Source: JAJDIA01 sp031555145
GTDB taxonomy: Bacteria > Bacteroidota > Bacteroidia > Bacteroidales > Tannerellaceae
Assembly: GCA_031555145.1 (NCBI GenBank)
Contig: JAVBUR010000107.1
Span: 1 to 20,293 of the forward strand
Direction: 5' to 3'
DNA length: 20,293 nt
Both the position numbers and the translations under genes were made by a program. The stretch's first letter is position 1, and each line of letters begins with the position of its first letter. Below the pieces are notes generated by a model, which worked only from the letters and a program-made list of their open reading frames with translations, was not told where the DNA came from and made no database searches. Positions 8,630 through 16,395 of the stretch are shown here, in pieces.

Positions 8630-8669
8630 GTCCCGCAGCCGCAAGCATTCTGCTTCGCAACTGCGGGAC
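8630..8669. terminator. Long hairpin between convergent genes, likely bidirectional terminator
   Basis: The outer stem is 9 bp and perfect: GTCCCGCAG (8630-8638) and CTGCGGGAC (8661-8669). Inside it is a second stem, AAGCA-TTC-TGCTT (8643-8655). It lies between the stop of the LTXXQ gene (8605) and the stop of the convergent secreted-protein gene (8705). Neither side has a true T-run, so the terminator call rests on position and stem strength. Confidence 0.55.
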
Positions 8670-8704
8670 ATTTATGTACACACACAACAAATCGTTCTCG
8701 TCGA

Positions 8705-9175
8705 TTATTCGGCAGTGGGCGCCTCCAAACGACCCTTTGCACGGAAAGTAGATGCCGGAGCCGCCTTGGATGGCATCCCGTAACGTCCATTATCACCAAT
8801 CATCACACTGACGGTCGCACCATCGTTGCCAATCTGGACGAAGGTATACGACACCTTTTCGAAACGGAGGAAGAGGTTCGTGATCTTGCCGTTGGCCGTC
8901 GATTCGGTTTCATCCAAGGCCTTATCCCTGTCCTTATTGAAGGCGGCCACGATCTCGTTCACCAGCGAGGGATTATTGAAGATCGTGAGGGTAGTCACCT
9001 CGCGTGTCACTTCCTTCGTATCCTTGTCGCGGCTACGAGCCTTGTTAATTTGCACATCCTTCTGTGCTTCACATTTCTTCACTACGGCGGCAACAGCATC
9101 CTGGGCCATCAACTCCGTCGTCAAACTTCCAGCCAGCAGCAACATGGCTGCGATAAACAAATTTCTCATTTTCAT
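8705..9175 (-). CDS. Secreted protein of unknown function, third gene of the ECF sigma cassette
   Basis: A 156-residue protein with an N-terminal signal peptide (MKMRNLFIAAMLLLAGS, cleavage probably after MAQ near residue 25). A second ATG at 9169 would remove only two residues. The mature part has a charged stretch near 35-60 (KKCEAQKD to EVTREV) and a C-terminal region with several short beta-like segments. There is no cysteine in a lipobox position, so it is likely soluble in the periplasm. The family may be one of the Bacteroides domains of unknown function (possibly DUF5024), but I am not sure. It starts 26 nt after the stop of the anti-sigma-like gene and is probably cotranscribed, which suggests it is a target or a signal-sensing partner of that system. 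Confidence 0.8.
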   Translation of the reverse strand: MKMRNLFIAAMLLLAGSLTTELMAQDAVAAVVKKCEAQKDVQINKARSRDKDTKEVTREVTTLTIFNNPSLVNEIVAAFNKDRDKALDETESTANGKITNLFLRFEKVSYTFVQIGNDGATVSVMIGDNGRYGMPSKAAPASTFRAKGRLEAPTAE

Positions 9176-9201
9176 ACCTGTCTTTATTTACATATTAAAC
9201 A

Positions 9202-9843
9202 TTAATCATTGCATTGTATATCCAGCATCTTTTCCACCGCTTCGCGGACAACAGGATCAGAGAACTGGCTGATGATCTGGCAGTACTGTTGTTGCATTTG
9301 TTGCCCGGCCGTCATGTATTCGTCGTCGGCTTCATACAACTGGCGGAACAATTGTTCGGCCTTGGCTTCCTGCATCAGCGCCATTTGCATGGTTGCCTCC
9401 AGTTCGGAACTGATCACATCCCTATCCGTGATCTTTACGCCGTTGCGGATGATATAACCTTCCAGTTCGCTCGCCTCTTCCCTTTCCATCGTATAAATTG
9501 AGTAGAAGGCAACAGCAAGTAACACAGACGCGGCTACCGCGGCCCAACGCATCCAGACTTTCCGGGGAGGACGTGCATCGATGGTCGGCGCTTCGACCTT
9601 CATTTCCAACGCGGCTTCCACATCTACCACCGGTAAGGGATAAACCGGAGCCTTTTCAGCCACCTCTCCGGTGATTCCGGCGTGAAACCAACTAAATGTA
9701 TCCCGATATTCCTGCAGGTGCTCGGGCAGGTCGTCGCCGACAGACTGAAAGTAGGTGTAGAGTACACGTTCTTCTTCATTGGTGGTCAGACCGTCGAAAA
9801 AGCGTTCGATCAGGGTTTCAATAGGTTCGTATTTTTGTTTCAT
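9202..9843 (-). CDS. Putative anti-sigma factor, single-pass membrane protein
   Basis: A 213-residue protein with a cytoplasmic N-terminus of about 98 residues, one membrane helix at about 99-117 (RWAAVAASVLLAVAFYSIY) and a periplasmic C-terminal region. The C-terminal part is rich in Glu, Gln and Met and predicted helical (about 145-205). The N-terminus (IETLIERFFDGLTTNEEERVL) resembles the short helical region seen in Bacteroidales anti-sigma proteins, though no HCC zinc motif is present. The start overlaps the end of the sigma gene by 26 nt, a common coupling for sigma/anti-sigma pairs. The role would be to hold the sigma factor at the membrane until an envelope signal arrives. This is inferred from topology and position, not from a strong domain match. 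Confidence 0.72.
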   Translation of the reverse strand: MKQKYEPIETLIERFFDGLTTNEEERVLYTYFQSVGDDLPEHLQEYRDTFSWFHAGITGEVAEKAPVYPLPVVDVEAALEMKVEAPTIDARPPRKVWMRWAAVAASVLLAVAFYSIYTMEREEASELEGYIIRNGVKITDRDVISSELEATMQMALMQEAKAEQLFRQLYEADDEYMTAGQQMQQQYCQIISQFSDPVVREAVEKMLDIQCND

Positions 9844-10339
9844 CTTGTTGTAATTGACTGTATATATCTTTTACTCTTCGTCGGGCCCGTGAGAGGTTCA
9901 TGCGAACGGCATCGAGCGTAGCACCGATCAACTGGGCTATTTCCTCTACTTCGAGGCAATCGACATGTTTCATCCGGAGTACGGTTTGTTGGAGGTCGGG
10001 CAGTTGGTCGATAATTCGCATCACATGTGCCACGGTGTCCTTTCCTTCCAGCAGAGCGTGTGGGGAGGGTGATTCGTGGACGATCACCATTTCTCCCCAA
10101 TCGTCCGGTGTCCGTACCCTCACTTTCAGGCGGTTCAGGCAGAGATGCTTCGTCATCGTCGTCGCCAGGGCGGCTACATTCTCATACCGATCCAATTCTT
10201 CCCGCATGTACCACAGTTTTAGATAGACCTCTTGCACGATATCTTCCGCATCGTCACTGTCTCCCAGCAACCGCACGGCGTATCCCAACAATTGTTCGCG
10301 CACCGGCAAAATGTCCTTTTTAAACTGTTCCTGTTCCAT
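9818..10339 (-). CDS. ECF-type RNA polymerase sigma factor
   Basis: A 173-residue sigma-70 family protein of the ECF group, with only regions 2 and 4. Region 2 spans about 10-75 and includes AVRLLGDSDDAEDIVQEVYLK, where DAEDIVQEVYLKLW is the core helix that contacts RNA polymerase and the -10 element. Region 4 spans about 105-158, with IDQLPDLQQTVLRMKHVD followed by the helix-turn-helix VEEIAQLIGATLDAVRMNLSR. The ATG at 10339 gives the usual length. It is the first gene of a three-gene minus-strand cassette with the anti-sigma-like gene (26-nt overlap) and a secreted protein. It is probably autoregulated, but I cannot identify its promoter with confidence. Confidence 0.92.
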   Translation of the reverse strand: MEQEQFKKDILPVREQLLGYAVRLLGDSDDAEDIVQEVYLKLWYMREELDRYENVAALATTMTKHLCLNRLKVRVRTPDDWGEMVIVHESPSPHALLEGKDTVAHVMRIIDQLPDLQQTVLRMKHVDCLEVEEIAQLIGATLDAVRMNLSRARRRVKDIYSQLQQDETKIRTY

Positions 10340-10421
10340 ACTTCTATACTAACGACAACGAAGACGGAAAAATATAACATCGGGGGGTAAAGAAAGTGAC
10401 AGATTTCCTCAATATACATAC

Positions 10422-10459
10422 AAAAAACCTGAACCTCCATTCACATGGCAGCTCAGGTT
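10422..10459 (-). terminator. Intrinsic terminator of the first sigma-54 permease unit
   Basis: An imperfect hairpin has outer arms AACCTGA (10426-10432) and TCAGGTT (10453-10459), and an inner CCAT/ATGG pair around TCAC. On the minus strand it ends in a T6 run (A6 at 10422-10427). It lies 54 nt beyond the stop of the permease at 10513 and ahead of the sigma gene. It is closely similar to the terminator at 13011-13049. Confidence 0.8.
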
Positions 10460-10512
10460 GTACAAAAACACCAAAGATAATGGTTATTAGTATGTCACTT
10501 AGTATGATTCTT

Positions 10513-12858
10513 CTACTCCGCCTTAATACTCTTCACCGGGTTCGCATTGGCGGCGCAGTAGCTTTGCCAGTAGACGGTGAGGAAGGAGAGGATGAGGCAG
10601 CCTACGCCGGCCAGGAGGAAGTACCAGGGCGTAAGGGTGATACGGTAGGAATAGTCCGTCAGCCAATCGCGCATGATGTACCAGATAATCGGTGTAGCGA
10701 TTACAAAGGCGATTAGGACATAGTTGAGGAACGTACTGACAAGGCGGTTCAGCACCTCGCGGTTCGTCGAACCAAACACCTTACGTACCCCTATCTCGCG
10801 CGAGCGTTGCTGAATGAAATAGGTCGACATCGCCAGCAACCCGAGGAACGAGAGCACAATCGCCACGAAACAGAACAGCGTAACGATCTTCGACGTCCGT
10901 TCCTGTGCGGCAAACGATTGCTGGATCTGCTGATCGATGAACTGGGCGGGAGAATCCAATCCTACGATCCGTTTATAGACCGCGTTCACATCCTGATACG
11001 CCGTAAAGGGATCGCCCTCGGCTTCCACCAGGATATTCCAGACATAGTCGCAGTTCTTCATCACTTCCACTATGATCGGATCCTGTTCCCGCAGGATATT
11101 TGTCAGCCTGAAATCCTTCACCACACCGGCGATGGGCAACTCCCTGTCATAATAACGGAAGGTCGTCGCATCCAAAGGCAGATTCTGCTGCTTCAGGGTC
11201 TCCTCACCCAGATAATACAGGACATCTCCCGAAGCCACCTGGTTCTCACGGATCACTTTGATGCCCATCATCGGCATAAAAGCAGTGTCGCACCGGATCA
11301 CCTGTAGGCTGATGTTCCGGTCTTCAAACTGCATTGTATTGTTATTACCTCCGCTAAAAGGTGTGCCTGCCGAGAGGGAAATCTGTTTCACACTACCCAA
11401 TTGCTTCATTTCGTTGACCAACGAGGATACCGCCGTCATGTCTTTCAACGCCATCGTCGGAATATCGATGAGCTGACTCGTCCGGTATCCCAACGGGGCT
11501 TTGATCAGATGATCCACCTGTGCGACCATAATGATGGAGGCTGCGATCAATGCAATAGTAATGGCATTCTGGAACGTAATAAAGAAGCGGCTGAATATCA
11601 TCTTCGTTTTCTGACGAAAGGCACCCTTTACCACATCCACCGCCTTTGTACGCGAGATCAATGTGGCCGGAAGCAGACCGGCTATCAAACCAATGCCCAG
11701 GATGAGCAGCACCACCACGGTGATATTCTCCCACGTAGCCAACTCTACCAGATCGATCCGGGTACTCAGCAACGAATTCGCATACGGCAAGAAGGCAAAG
11801 GCCAGCAGCAGGCCGATCCCAAAGGAGATAAACGTGAGCAGTGTGGATTCCAGCATCAACCGGTTGAACAGATCGAATCGTGACGACCCCAGCAACTGGC
11901 GCGTAGCCATTTCCTTGGCACGGAAACCGGTCTGCGCTACCGACAGATTGATATAATTGATGACGGCAAAGAGTAGGATCAGGATACCGACCGAGAGCAG
12001 GATCATCACCAAGCGCTTATCCCCGTGGTCGGCCTGGTAATTCTTCTTATCCGAAAAGTAAGCCTTGGTGAGTGGCTCAAACTGCACTTCCTTGGCCAGC
12101 CCTTCGGCAAACCACCAGAATTTCAGGTCATTTTTCAGATAATCACGCACGTTCTCGGCTTTGGAGGCCAGCGATGTTCCTTCGCGTTCCAATAGGAATA
12201 TGGTCGAACTTAAGGCATTATTAAAGGTATTTCCGTCCAGCCAGGGTGCTATTTCCTTTAGCTTGACGATGGGGATGATCATGTCACTATACTTGATCAT
12301 CGAATGGTTGATGTCTTTCATAACGCCACTGACGGAAACCCAAACCGTATCCGCCAACTGGATGTTTTTACCGATCGGACTTTCACCCGGAAACATCCTT
12401 TGGGCGAAGGATTCGGATATCACCACATTGTTCTTATCGGACATTACCTGCGTCTCATTTCCCTCGACCAGCGGGAAGGAGAAAAAGGAGAAAAAATTGT
12501 CGCTGGCAAACTGCATTTTGGCAATTACCTTGCGCCCTTCACTGGTGACAGGAGTATCTTCCGTACCACTGAAGACCATCGAATTGCAAACGGAGACCTC
12601 CTCTTCCACTTCCGGAAAGTGTTCCTTTACCCGGCTGCCGATACCATAAGACATCATCATCCACTCTTCACCGCCCAGCAGATAGATACGGTCGGCATTC
12701 GTATGGAAGCGGTCGACCGACAACTCCTGCACACTATACGCCCCGATCAGGATCACAAACATCAACGACACCGACAGACCGAATAATTCGATTGCCGTAT
12801 AAGCCTTGTTCTTCAACAGGAAGTTAAAGAATGACTTTAGATTCAACAGATTACTCAT
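10513..12858 (-). CDS. MacB/FtsX-family ABC permease of the minus-strand subfamily, sigma-54 controlled
   Basis: A 781-residue permease with the eight-helix, two-periplasmic-domain plan, but a different subfamily from the plus-strand trio. Diagnostic segments are NKAYTAIELFGLSVSLMFVIL at the first helix, then FAVINYINLSVAQTGFRAKEMATRQLLGSS and, near the C-terminus, STYFIQQRSREIGVRKVFGSTNREVL as coupling regions. It ends NPVKSIKAE. The frame runs up to 12942, but I place the start at ATG 12858 (MSNLLNLKSFF). This matches the two related genes, and a consensus sigma-54 promoter at 12898-12913 lies inside the longer frame. The inferred leader is about 30 nt. The gene forms its own transcription unit between terminators at 13011-13049 and 10422-10459. 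No ATPase partner is encoded beside it. Confidence 0.93.
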   Translation of the reverse strand: MSNLLNLKSFFNFLLKNKAYTAIELFGLSVSLMFVILIGAYSVQELSVDRFHTNADRIYLLGGEEWMMMSYGIGSRVKEHFPEVEEEVSVCNSMVFSGTEDTPVTSEGRKVIAKMQFASDNFFSFFSFPLVEGNETQVMSDKNNVVISESFAQRMFPGESPIGKNIQLADTVWVSVSGVMKDINHSMIKYSDMIIPIVKLKEIAPWLDGNTFNNALSSTIFLLEREGTSLASKAENVRDYLKNDLKFWWFAEGLAKEVQFEPLTKAYFSDKKNYQADHGDKRLVMILLSVGILILLFAVINYINLSVAQTGFRAKEMATRQLLGSSRFDLFNRLMLESTLLTFISFGIGLLLAFAFLPYANSLLSTRIDLVELATWENITVVVLLILGIGLIAGLLPATLISRTKAVDVVKGAFRQKTKMIFSRFFITFQNAITIALIAASIIMVAQVDHLIKAPLGYRTSQLIDIPTMALKDMTAVSSLVNEMKQLGSVKQISLSAGTPFSGGNNNTMQFEDRNISLQVIRCDTAFMPMMGIKVIRENQVASGDVLYYLGEETLKQQNLPLDATTFRYYDRELPIAGVVKDFRLTNILREQDPIIVEVMKNCDYVWNILVEAEGDPFTAYQDVNAVYKRIVGLDSPAQFIDQQIQQSFAAQERTSKIVTLFCFVAIVLSFLGLLAMSTYFIQQRSREIGVRKVFGSTNREVLNRLVSTFLNYVLIAFVIATPIIWYIMRDWLTDYSYRITLTPWYFLLAGVGCLILSFLTVYWQSYCAANANPVKSIKAE

Positions 12859-12897
12859 AGCTAATTCGCTTAACTGGATTATATTCGCCAACAAATA

Positions 12898-12913
12898 TGC
12901 AAAGGGCGTGCCA
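12898..12913 (-). promoter_or_regulatory. Sigma-54 (RpoN) promoter
   Basis: On the minus strand this reads TGGCACGCCCTTTGCA, an exact match to the TGGCACG-N4-TTGCW consensus, with the GG and GC doublets at the correct 24/12 spacing. Expected transcription start is near 12887, about 30 nt before the chosen ATG at 12858. The same element occurs at 18749-18764. Confidence 0.88.
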
Positions 12914-12968
12914 AAACAACCATCACGCTGATTATGAATCAAATGCGCAAAAACACTCCTTCGATCAG

Positions 12969-13006
12969 TGTCAAATAAATGGACAGTGGTGTCTATTTAT
13001 TTGACA
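12969..13006. promoter_or_regulatory. Tandem 17-bp enhancer sites (TGTC-N9-GACA, two copies)
   Basis: Site 1 is TGTCAAATAAATGGACA (12969-12985) and site 2 is TGTCTATTTATTTGACA (12990-13006), separated by GTGG. Centres are 21 bp apart, two helical turns, so two dimers would bind the same face. The outer arms also form a perfect 13-bp inverted repeat (12968-12980 with 12995-13007). The pair starts 55 nt upstream of the sigma-54 element, in the range expected for an NtrC-type activator. Confidence 0.8.
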
Positions 13007-13010
13007 CATT

Positions 13011-13049
13011 AAAAATCCCTGAACCGCCATATCACATGGTAGTTCAGGG
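13011..13049 (-). terminator. Intrinsic terminator of the second minus-strand permease unit
   Basis: Arms CCCTGAAC (13017-13024) and GTTCAGGG (13042-13049) are perfect, with an inner CCAT/ATGG pair and loop ATCAC. The minus strand continues into a T5 run (A5 at 13011-13015). It follows the stop of the permease at 13125 and abuts the enhancer sites of the next unit. Confidence 0.82.
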
Positions 13050-13077
13050 GTCAATTTAAAGCTAAATCTAATGTAAA

Positions 13078-13114
13078 GTTAACAATTAATAAGGTTACAA
13101 TTGATAAGGTTAAC
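13078..13114. repeat. Short AT-rich tandem repeat (about 2.4 units of 15-16 nt)
   Basis: Successive units are GTTAACAATTAATAAG, GTTACAATTGATAAG and GTTAAC. It lies between the stop of the permease at 13125 and its terminator. The function is unknown; slippage is a simple explanation. Confidence 0.6.
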
Positions 13115-13124
13115 TATGTATATT

Positions 13125-15452
13125 TTATTCGCTTTTGATACTGTTCGCCGGATTCTCGGTCGCCGCCATGTAGCTTTGCCAATAGACGGTAAAGAAGGAG
13201 ATAAGGAAGCAGAAAGCACCAGCGGCAATAAAGACCAGCGGACTGAGCGGTATCCGGTAGGAATAGCCCGACAGCCAGCCATTCATGATATACCACACAA
13301 TCGGTGTAGCGATCACAAAGCCTACCAGCACATAGCGGAGGAAAGTATTTACCAGTCGGGATAATACCTCGCGGTTCGTCGATCCGAATACCTTACGGAC
13401 ACCGATCTCCCGATAGCGTTGCTGGATAAAGTAGGTCGACATGGCCAATAGTCCCAACAACGAGATCAGGATGGCAATAGCGCCGAATACAATCACAAGT
13501 TTAGCCAATCGTTGCTGTGGAGCAAACGTTTTTTCGATCTGTTGATCAACAAACATACCCTCGAATTCCAACTGGGTAACACGTTCATATGTTTTTTTCA
13601 CTTCATTGAATGCCGTATAAGGATTGCCTTGCACCTCAACCATAATGTCCCAGGGATGGAAATCCTCCACCTTACGTACGATGAAGCTAATGGCATTAGG
13701 GCCACTGAGGATATTCGCCATCTGAATGTCTTTGACGATACCGGCAACAGGCGTAACATTCTCACCTACTTTCACCGATTGGACATCATCCGGCACATTG
13801 AATTCTTTCATGGCATACTGGGTCAGATAGTAATCGTCGCCGGTTGCCAGATGATTATCCCGTAGTATCTGTACGCCCAGTATATCAAACAATTCCCGCT
13901 CGCACCGGAGACGTTGCAGACTGATCATACGATCTTCATACTCGAATGTATAGTTATTTCCCTGGCTGAAAGGTGTTCCTTCCGAGAAGGCAAGACGCTT
14001 CACACCGGACAGTTGTTTCAGTTCATTGCCAAGTGTCAGTTGCAATTGCTTATCCAACCGCATAACGGGGATATCGATCACATTGGTCGTGTTATAGCCG
14101 AGAGGCGCATGGATCAGGTGCCGGATCTGCCAGATCATTACCAGTGAAGCGGCCACCATACCAATTGTAATCGCTTGCTGGAAGGTAATGAAGACCTTGC
14201 TGAACACCATCTTGACCTTTTTCCTGAAACTCCCGCGTACCACCTCGATCGGCTTGGCATTGGAAATAACAATCGCCGGAAGCAAACCCGACAGGAATCC
14301 TACCAACACCGTCACCACCAGTACACACAACACGCTGAGCGGTGTAATGGCATCCGTCAGGGAAAGTTTGGTTGCAAGCAATGCCTCGGCAAAAGGCACA
14401 CAAAGATATGCCAGAAATAACCCGAACCCCAATGACAGAAAACTCAACAACATCGATTCCATAATCAGCCTCCCGAAAAGCATCTTCCGTGAAGAACCCA
14501 GCAGACGGCGGGTAGCCATCTCCTTCGCCCGGAATCCGGTTTGTGCTACCGTGAGGTTGATGTAATTGATGACGGCAAACAACAGGATCAATAGACCTAC
14601 CGACAGCAGGATCAACACAAACTGCCGGTCACCTTGCTTCAGAAACATACTCCACCCCACTTGAGAAAAATAAACATCCGCAAGCGGAGTCAGTCGCACT
14701 TCCTCCAAAAGACCACGATTGTAGATCCAGAAAATCTCTTTGAAGTAAGTCAGCATATCAGCCTCACGCGCCCGCAGGTCGGTTCCTTCCTTTTCCATCA
14801 GAAACACAACAGCGCTACCGACATTCTCGAAGCCTTCTGAATTGTAACTCCAGCCGGGAGCATATTCGCCCGCATTATCTATTCGTACCAGCATGTCGCA
14901 ATATGGGATCACCGAATAGCGGATATCCTTCATCACGGCACTGACCGTTACGGCCATCGACTCCTTTAACCGGATCGTTTTTCCTAACGGATCCTCGTTA
15001 CCAAATACTTTCCGGGCAAACGACTCCGAGATCACCGCATTATTCTTTGCTTCCAGCACCCGCAGTCGGTCACCCTGCGCAAGATCAAACGAGAAGAAAT
15101 CAAAAAAAGTGGTATCGGCAAACATCAGGTTGACATTCCAATTATCGTCTCCGATCATGATAACGTCCTGTTCATGAAAGATCAGCGGACACACTTTCTC
15201 CACTTCCGGGAAACGGTCTTTCACACGATAGGGCAGCCTGTCGGCCGAAGGAAATCCTTTTTCACTTCCCAGCACATAGATACGATCGGCCTTTTCCTGA
15301 AAACGATCGATGGATAACTCCTGCTTTGTATAGCAGGCGATCAGAATCACAAACATCAACGACACCGAGAGGCCGAAGATATTAATCGCCGTGTACGTCT
15401 TGTTCCTGTTCAGGAAATTAAGGAAGGACACAATGTTTAAAAAGTTACTCAT
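13125..15452 (-). CDS. MacB/FtsX-family ABC permease of the minus-strand subfamily, distal gene of the unit
   Basis: A 775-residue permease most similar to the one at 16396-18717. Both share DRIYVLG.EKGF and RFPEVEKVCP in the first periplasmic domain, plus the coupling regions GFRAKEMATRRLLGSSR and IQQRYREIGVRKVFGSTNREVL. The eight-helix plan is intact. The C-terminus is NPANSIKSE, a slight departure from the usual NPVKSIK. The ATG at 15452 (MSNFLNIVSFLNF) aligns with its paralogs and lies only 16 nt after the stop of the amidohydrolase. No sigma-54 box or enhancer site precedes it, so it probably depends on transcription from 18749 through the amidohydrolase. A terminator follows at 13011-13049. 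Confidence 0.92.
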   Translation of the reverse strand: MSNFLNIVSFLNFLNRNKTYTAINIFGLSVSLMFVILIACYTKQELSIDRFQEKADRIYVLGSEKGFPSADRLPYRVKDRFPEVEKVCPLIFHEQDVIMIGDDNWNVNLMFADTTFFDFFSFDLAQGDRLRVLEAKNNAVISESFARKVFGNEDPLGKTIRLKESMAVTVSAVMKDIRYSVIPYCDMLVRIDNAGEYAPGWSYNSEGFENVGSAVVFLMEKEGTDLRAREADMLTYFKEIFWIYNRGLLEEVRLTPLADVYFSQVGWSMFLKQGDRQFVLILLSVGLLILLFAVINYINLTVAQTGFRAKEMATRRLLGSSRKMLFGRLIMESMLLSFLSLGFGLFLAYLCVPFAEALLATKLSLTDAITPLSVLCVLVVTVLVGFLSGLLPAIVISNAKPIEVVRGSFRKKVKMVFSKVFITFQQAITIGMVAASLVMIWQIRHLIHAPLGYNTTNVIDIPVMRLDKQLQLTLGNELKQLSGVKRLAFSEGTPFSQGNNYTFEYEDRMISLQRLRCERELFDILGVQILRDNHLATGDDYYLTQYAMKEFNVPDDVQSVKVGENVTPVAGIVKDIQMANILSGPNAISFIVRKVEDFHPWDIMVEVQGNPYTAFNEVKKTYERVTQLEFEGMFVDQQIEKTFAPQQRLAKLVIVFGAIAILISLLGLLAMSTYFIQQRYREIGVRKVFGSTNREVLSRLVNTFLRYVLVGFVIATPIVWYIMNGWLSGYSYRIPLSPLVFIAAGAFCFLISFFTVYWQSYMAATENPANSIKSE

Positions 15453-15468
15453 TTACAAATAATTTTAT

Positions 15469-16329
15469 TTACTCCAATTCTAACAGTTCCTTCGCATTTT
15501 TATACAGAATTCGCTCCCTTTCGCTAATGTTCAAATCAAGTTTATAAAAGTCTTTCAATGCATTGGCAAGGGTAGTAACAGGCTGATCGCTTCCAAATAA
15601 TATTTTGTCTGTTCCGACACTCCTGATTACCCATTCAAGCTGGGATTTGTAAGGCGAATCAGCATAAATAGTAACAACCGCAGAAAGGTCATACCAAACA
15701 TTGTTCAGCATTTCCGGGTTCAGGCTTTGAACCAGGCTCACTCCTCCTAATTTATAGAATTCAGTTCCTCCCATATGTGCAATAATAAACTTCGTTTTAG
15801 GGCACGACAAAGCCAATTGCCAAAGATTTTCCAGGTAATTCGGAACAATAAAACCGTATCCGTCGATCAAAATAACCATGCCTAATTCACCAGCCATTCT
15901 TGCTACCTTTACCGATTCTTCACTCAGAATAGTGAATTGCTGGGTAAGAGGATGTAACTTAAGGATTTTACCTCCTGATTCTTTGATTCGCTGTAATTCT
16001 GTTATGGCGGCATCACCATCTCCCGGATGAACAGAGCAAACAGGTATAAACCGTGGATCACGTTTAGCCATTGCAAACAAAGAGTCGTTTTGCATCTTCG
16101 TTTTTGCCATATTTCCTTTCCGTGCGATCGTTATCCCAAACACATATTTGATATTTACGGACTTATTGTCTGCAAAGTACTCTTCCATGGTCTGAAACGA
16201 CATTTCATTTGGAGATATTTTGAAGTGGCAATGGGCATCAATAACCGGAAAAGAAGCGTTTTGAGCATTCATATGAGTGTATACACAACAGGATACACAC
16301 ACTATCAGGATTTGAAAATAAGTTTTCAT
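15469..16329 (-). CDS. Secreted amidohydrolase (amidohydrolase_2 / TIM-barrel metal hydrolase)
   Basis: A 286-residue protein with a signal peptide (hydrophobic 6-18, probable cleavage after MNAQ at about 23), so it acts in the periplasm or outside. Family motifs appear in order: the metal-binding HxH pair in DAHCHF (His33, His35), KILKLHP at 121-127, FIIAHMGG at 181-188 and ILFGSDQP at 243-250 with Asp248. The segment where many members have a ligand histidine reads VILIDGYGF, with Asp156 in its place, so metal binding may differ or my alignment may be off. It lies 66 nt after one permease and 16 nt before the next, and looks cotranscribed. Its base composition is clearly more AT-rich than its neighbours, which suggests later insertion. 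The substrate is unknown. Confidence 0.85.
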   Translation of the reverse strand: MKTYFQILIVCVSCCVYTHMNAQNASFPVIDAHCHFKISPNEMSFQTMEEYFADNKSVNIKYVFGITIARKGNMAKTKMQNDSLFAMAKRDPRFIPVCSVHPGDGDAAITELQRIKESGGKILKLHPLTQQFTILSEESVKVARMAGELGMVILIDGYGFIVPNYLENLWQLALSCPKTKFIIAHMGGTEFYKLGGVSLVQSLNPEMLNNVWYDLSAVVTIYADSPYKSQLEWVIRSVGTDKILFGSDQPVTTLANALKDFYKLDLNISERERILYKNAKELLELE

Positions 16330-16395
16330 ATGATTAACTATTATATGGTTTAGATAATATTACATTAGTTACATACAAATTACCCGGAAGTGATC

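Noticed and set aside
12859..12942. Longer N-terminus for the permease at 10513
   Set aside because: It would translate through the sigma-54 promoter and does not align with related starts.
12968..13007. Reading the palindromes as insertion-sequence ends or a Fur/LexA-type operator
   Set aside because: They occur in the same place relative to sigma-54 promoters at two loci, with no transposase or target duplication beside them.
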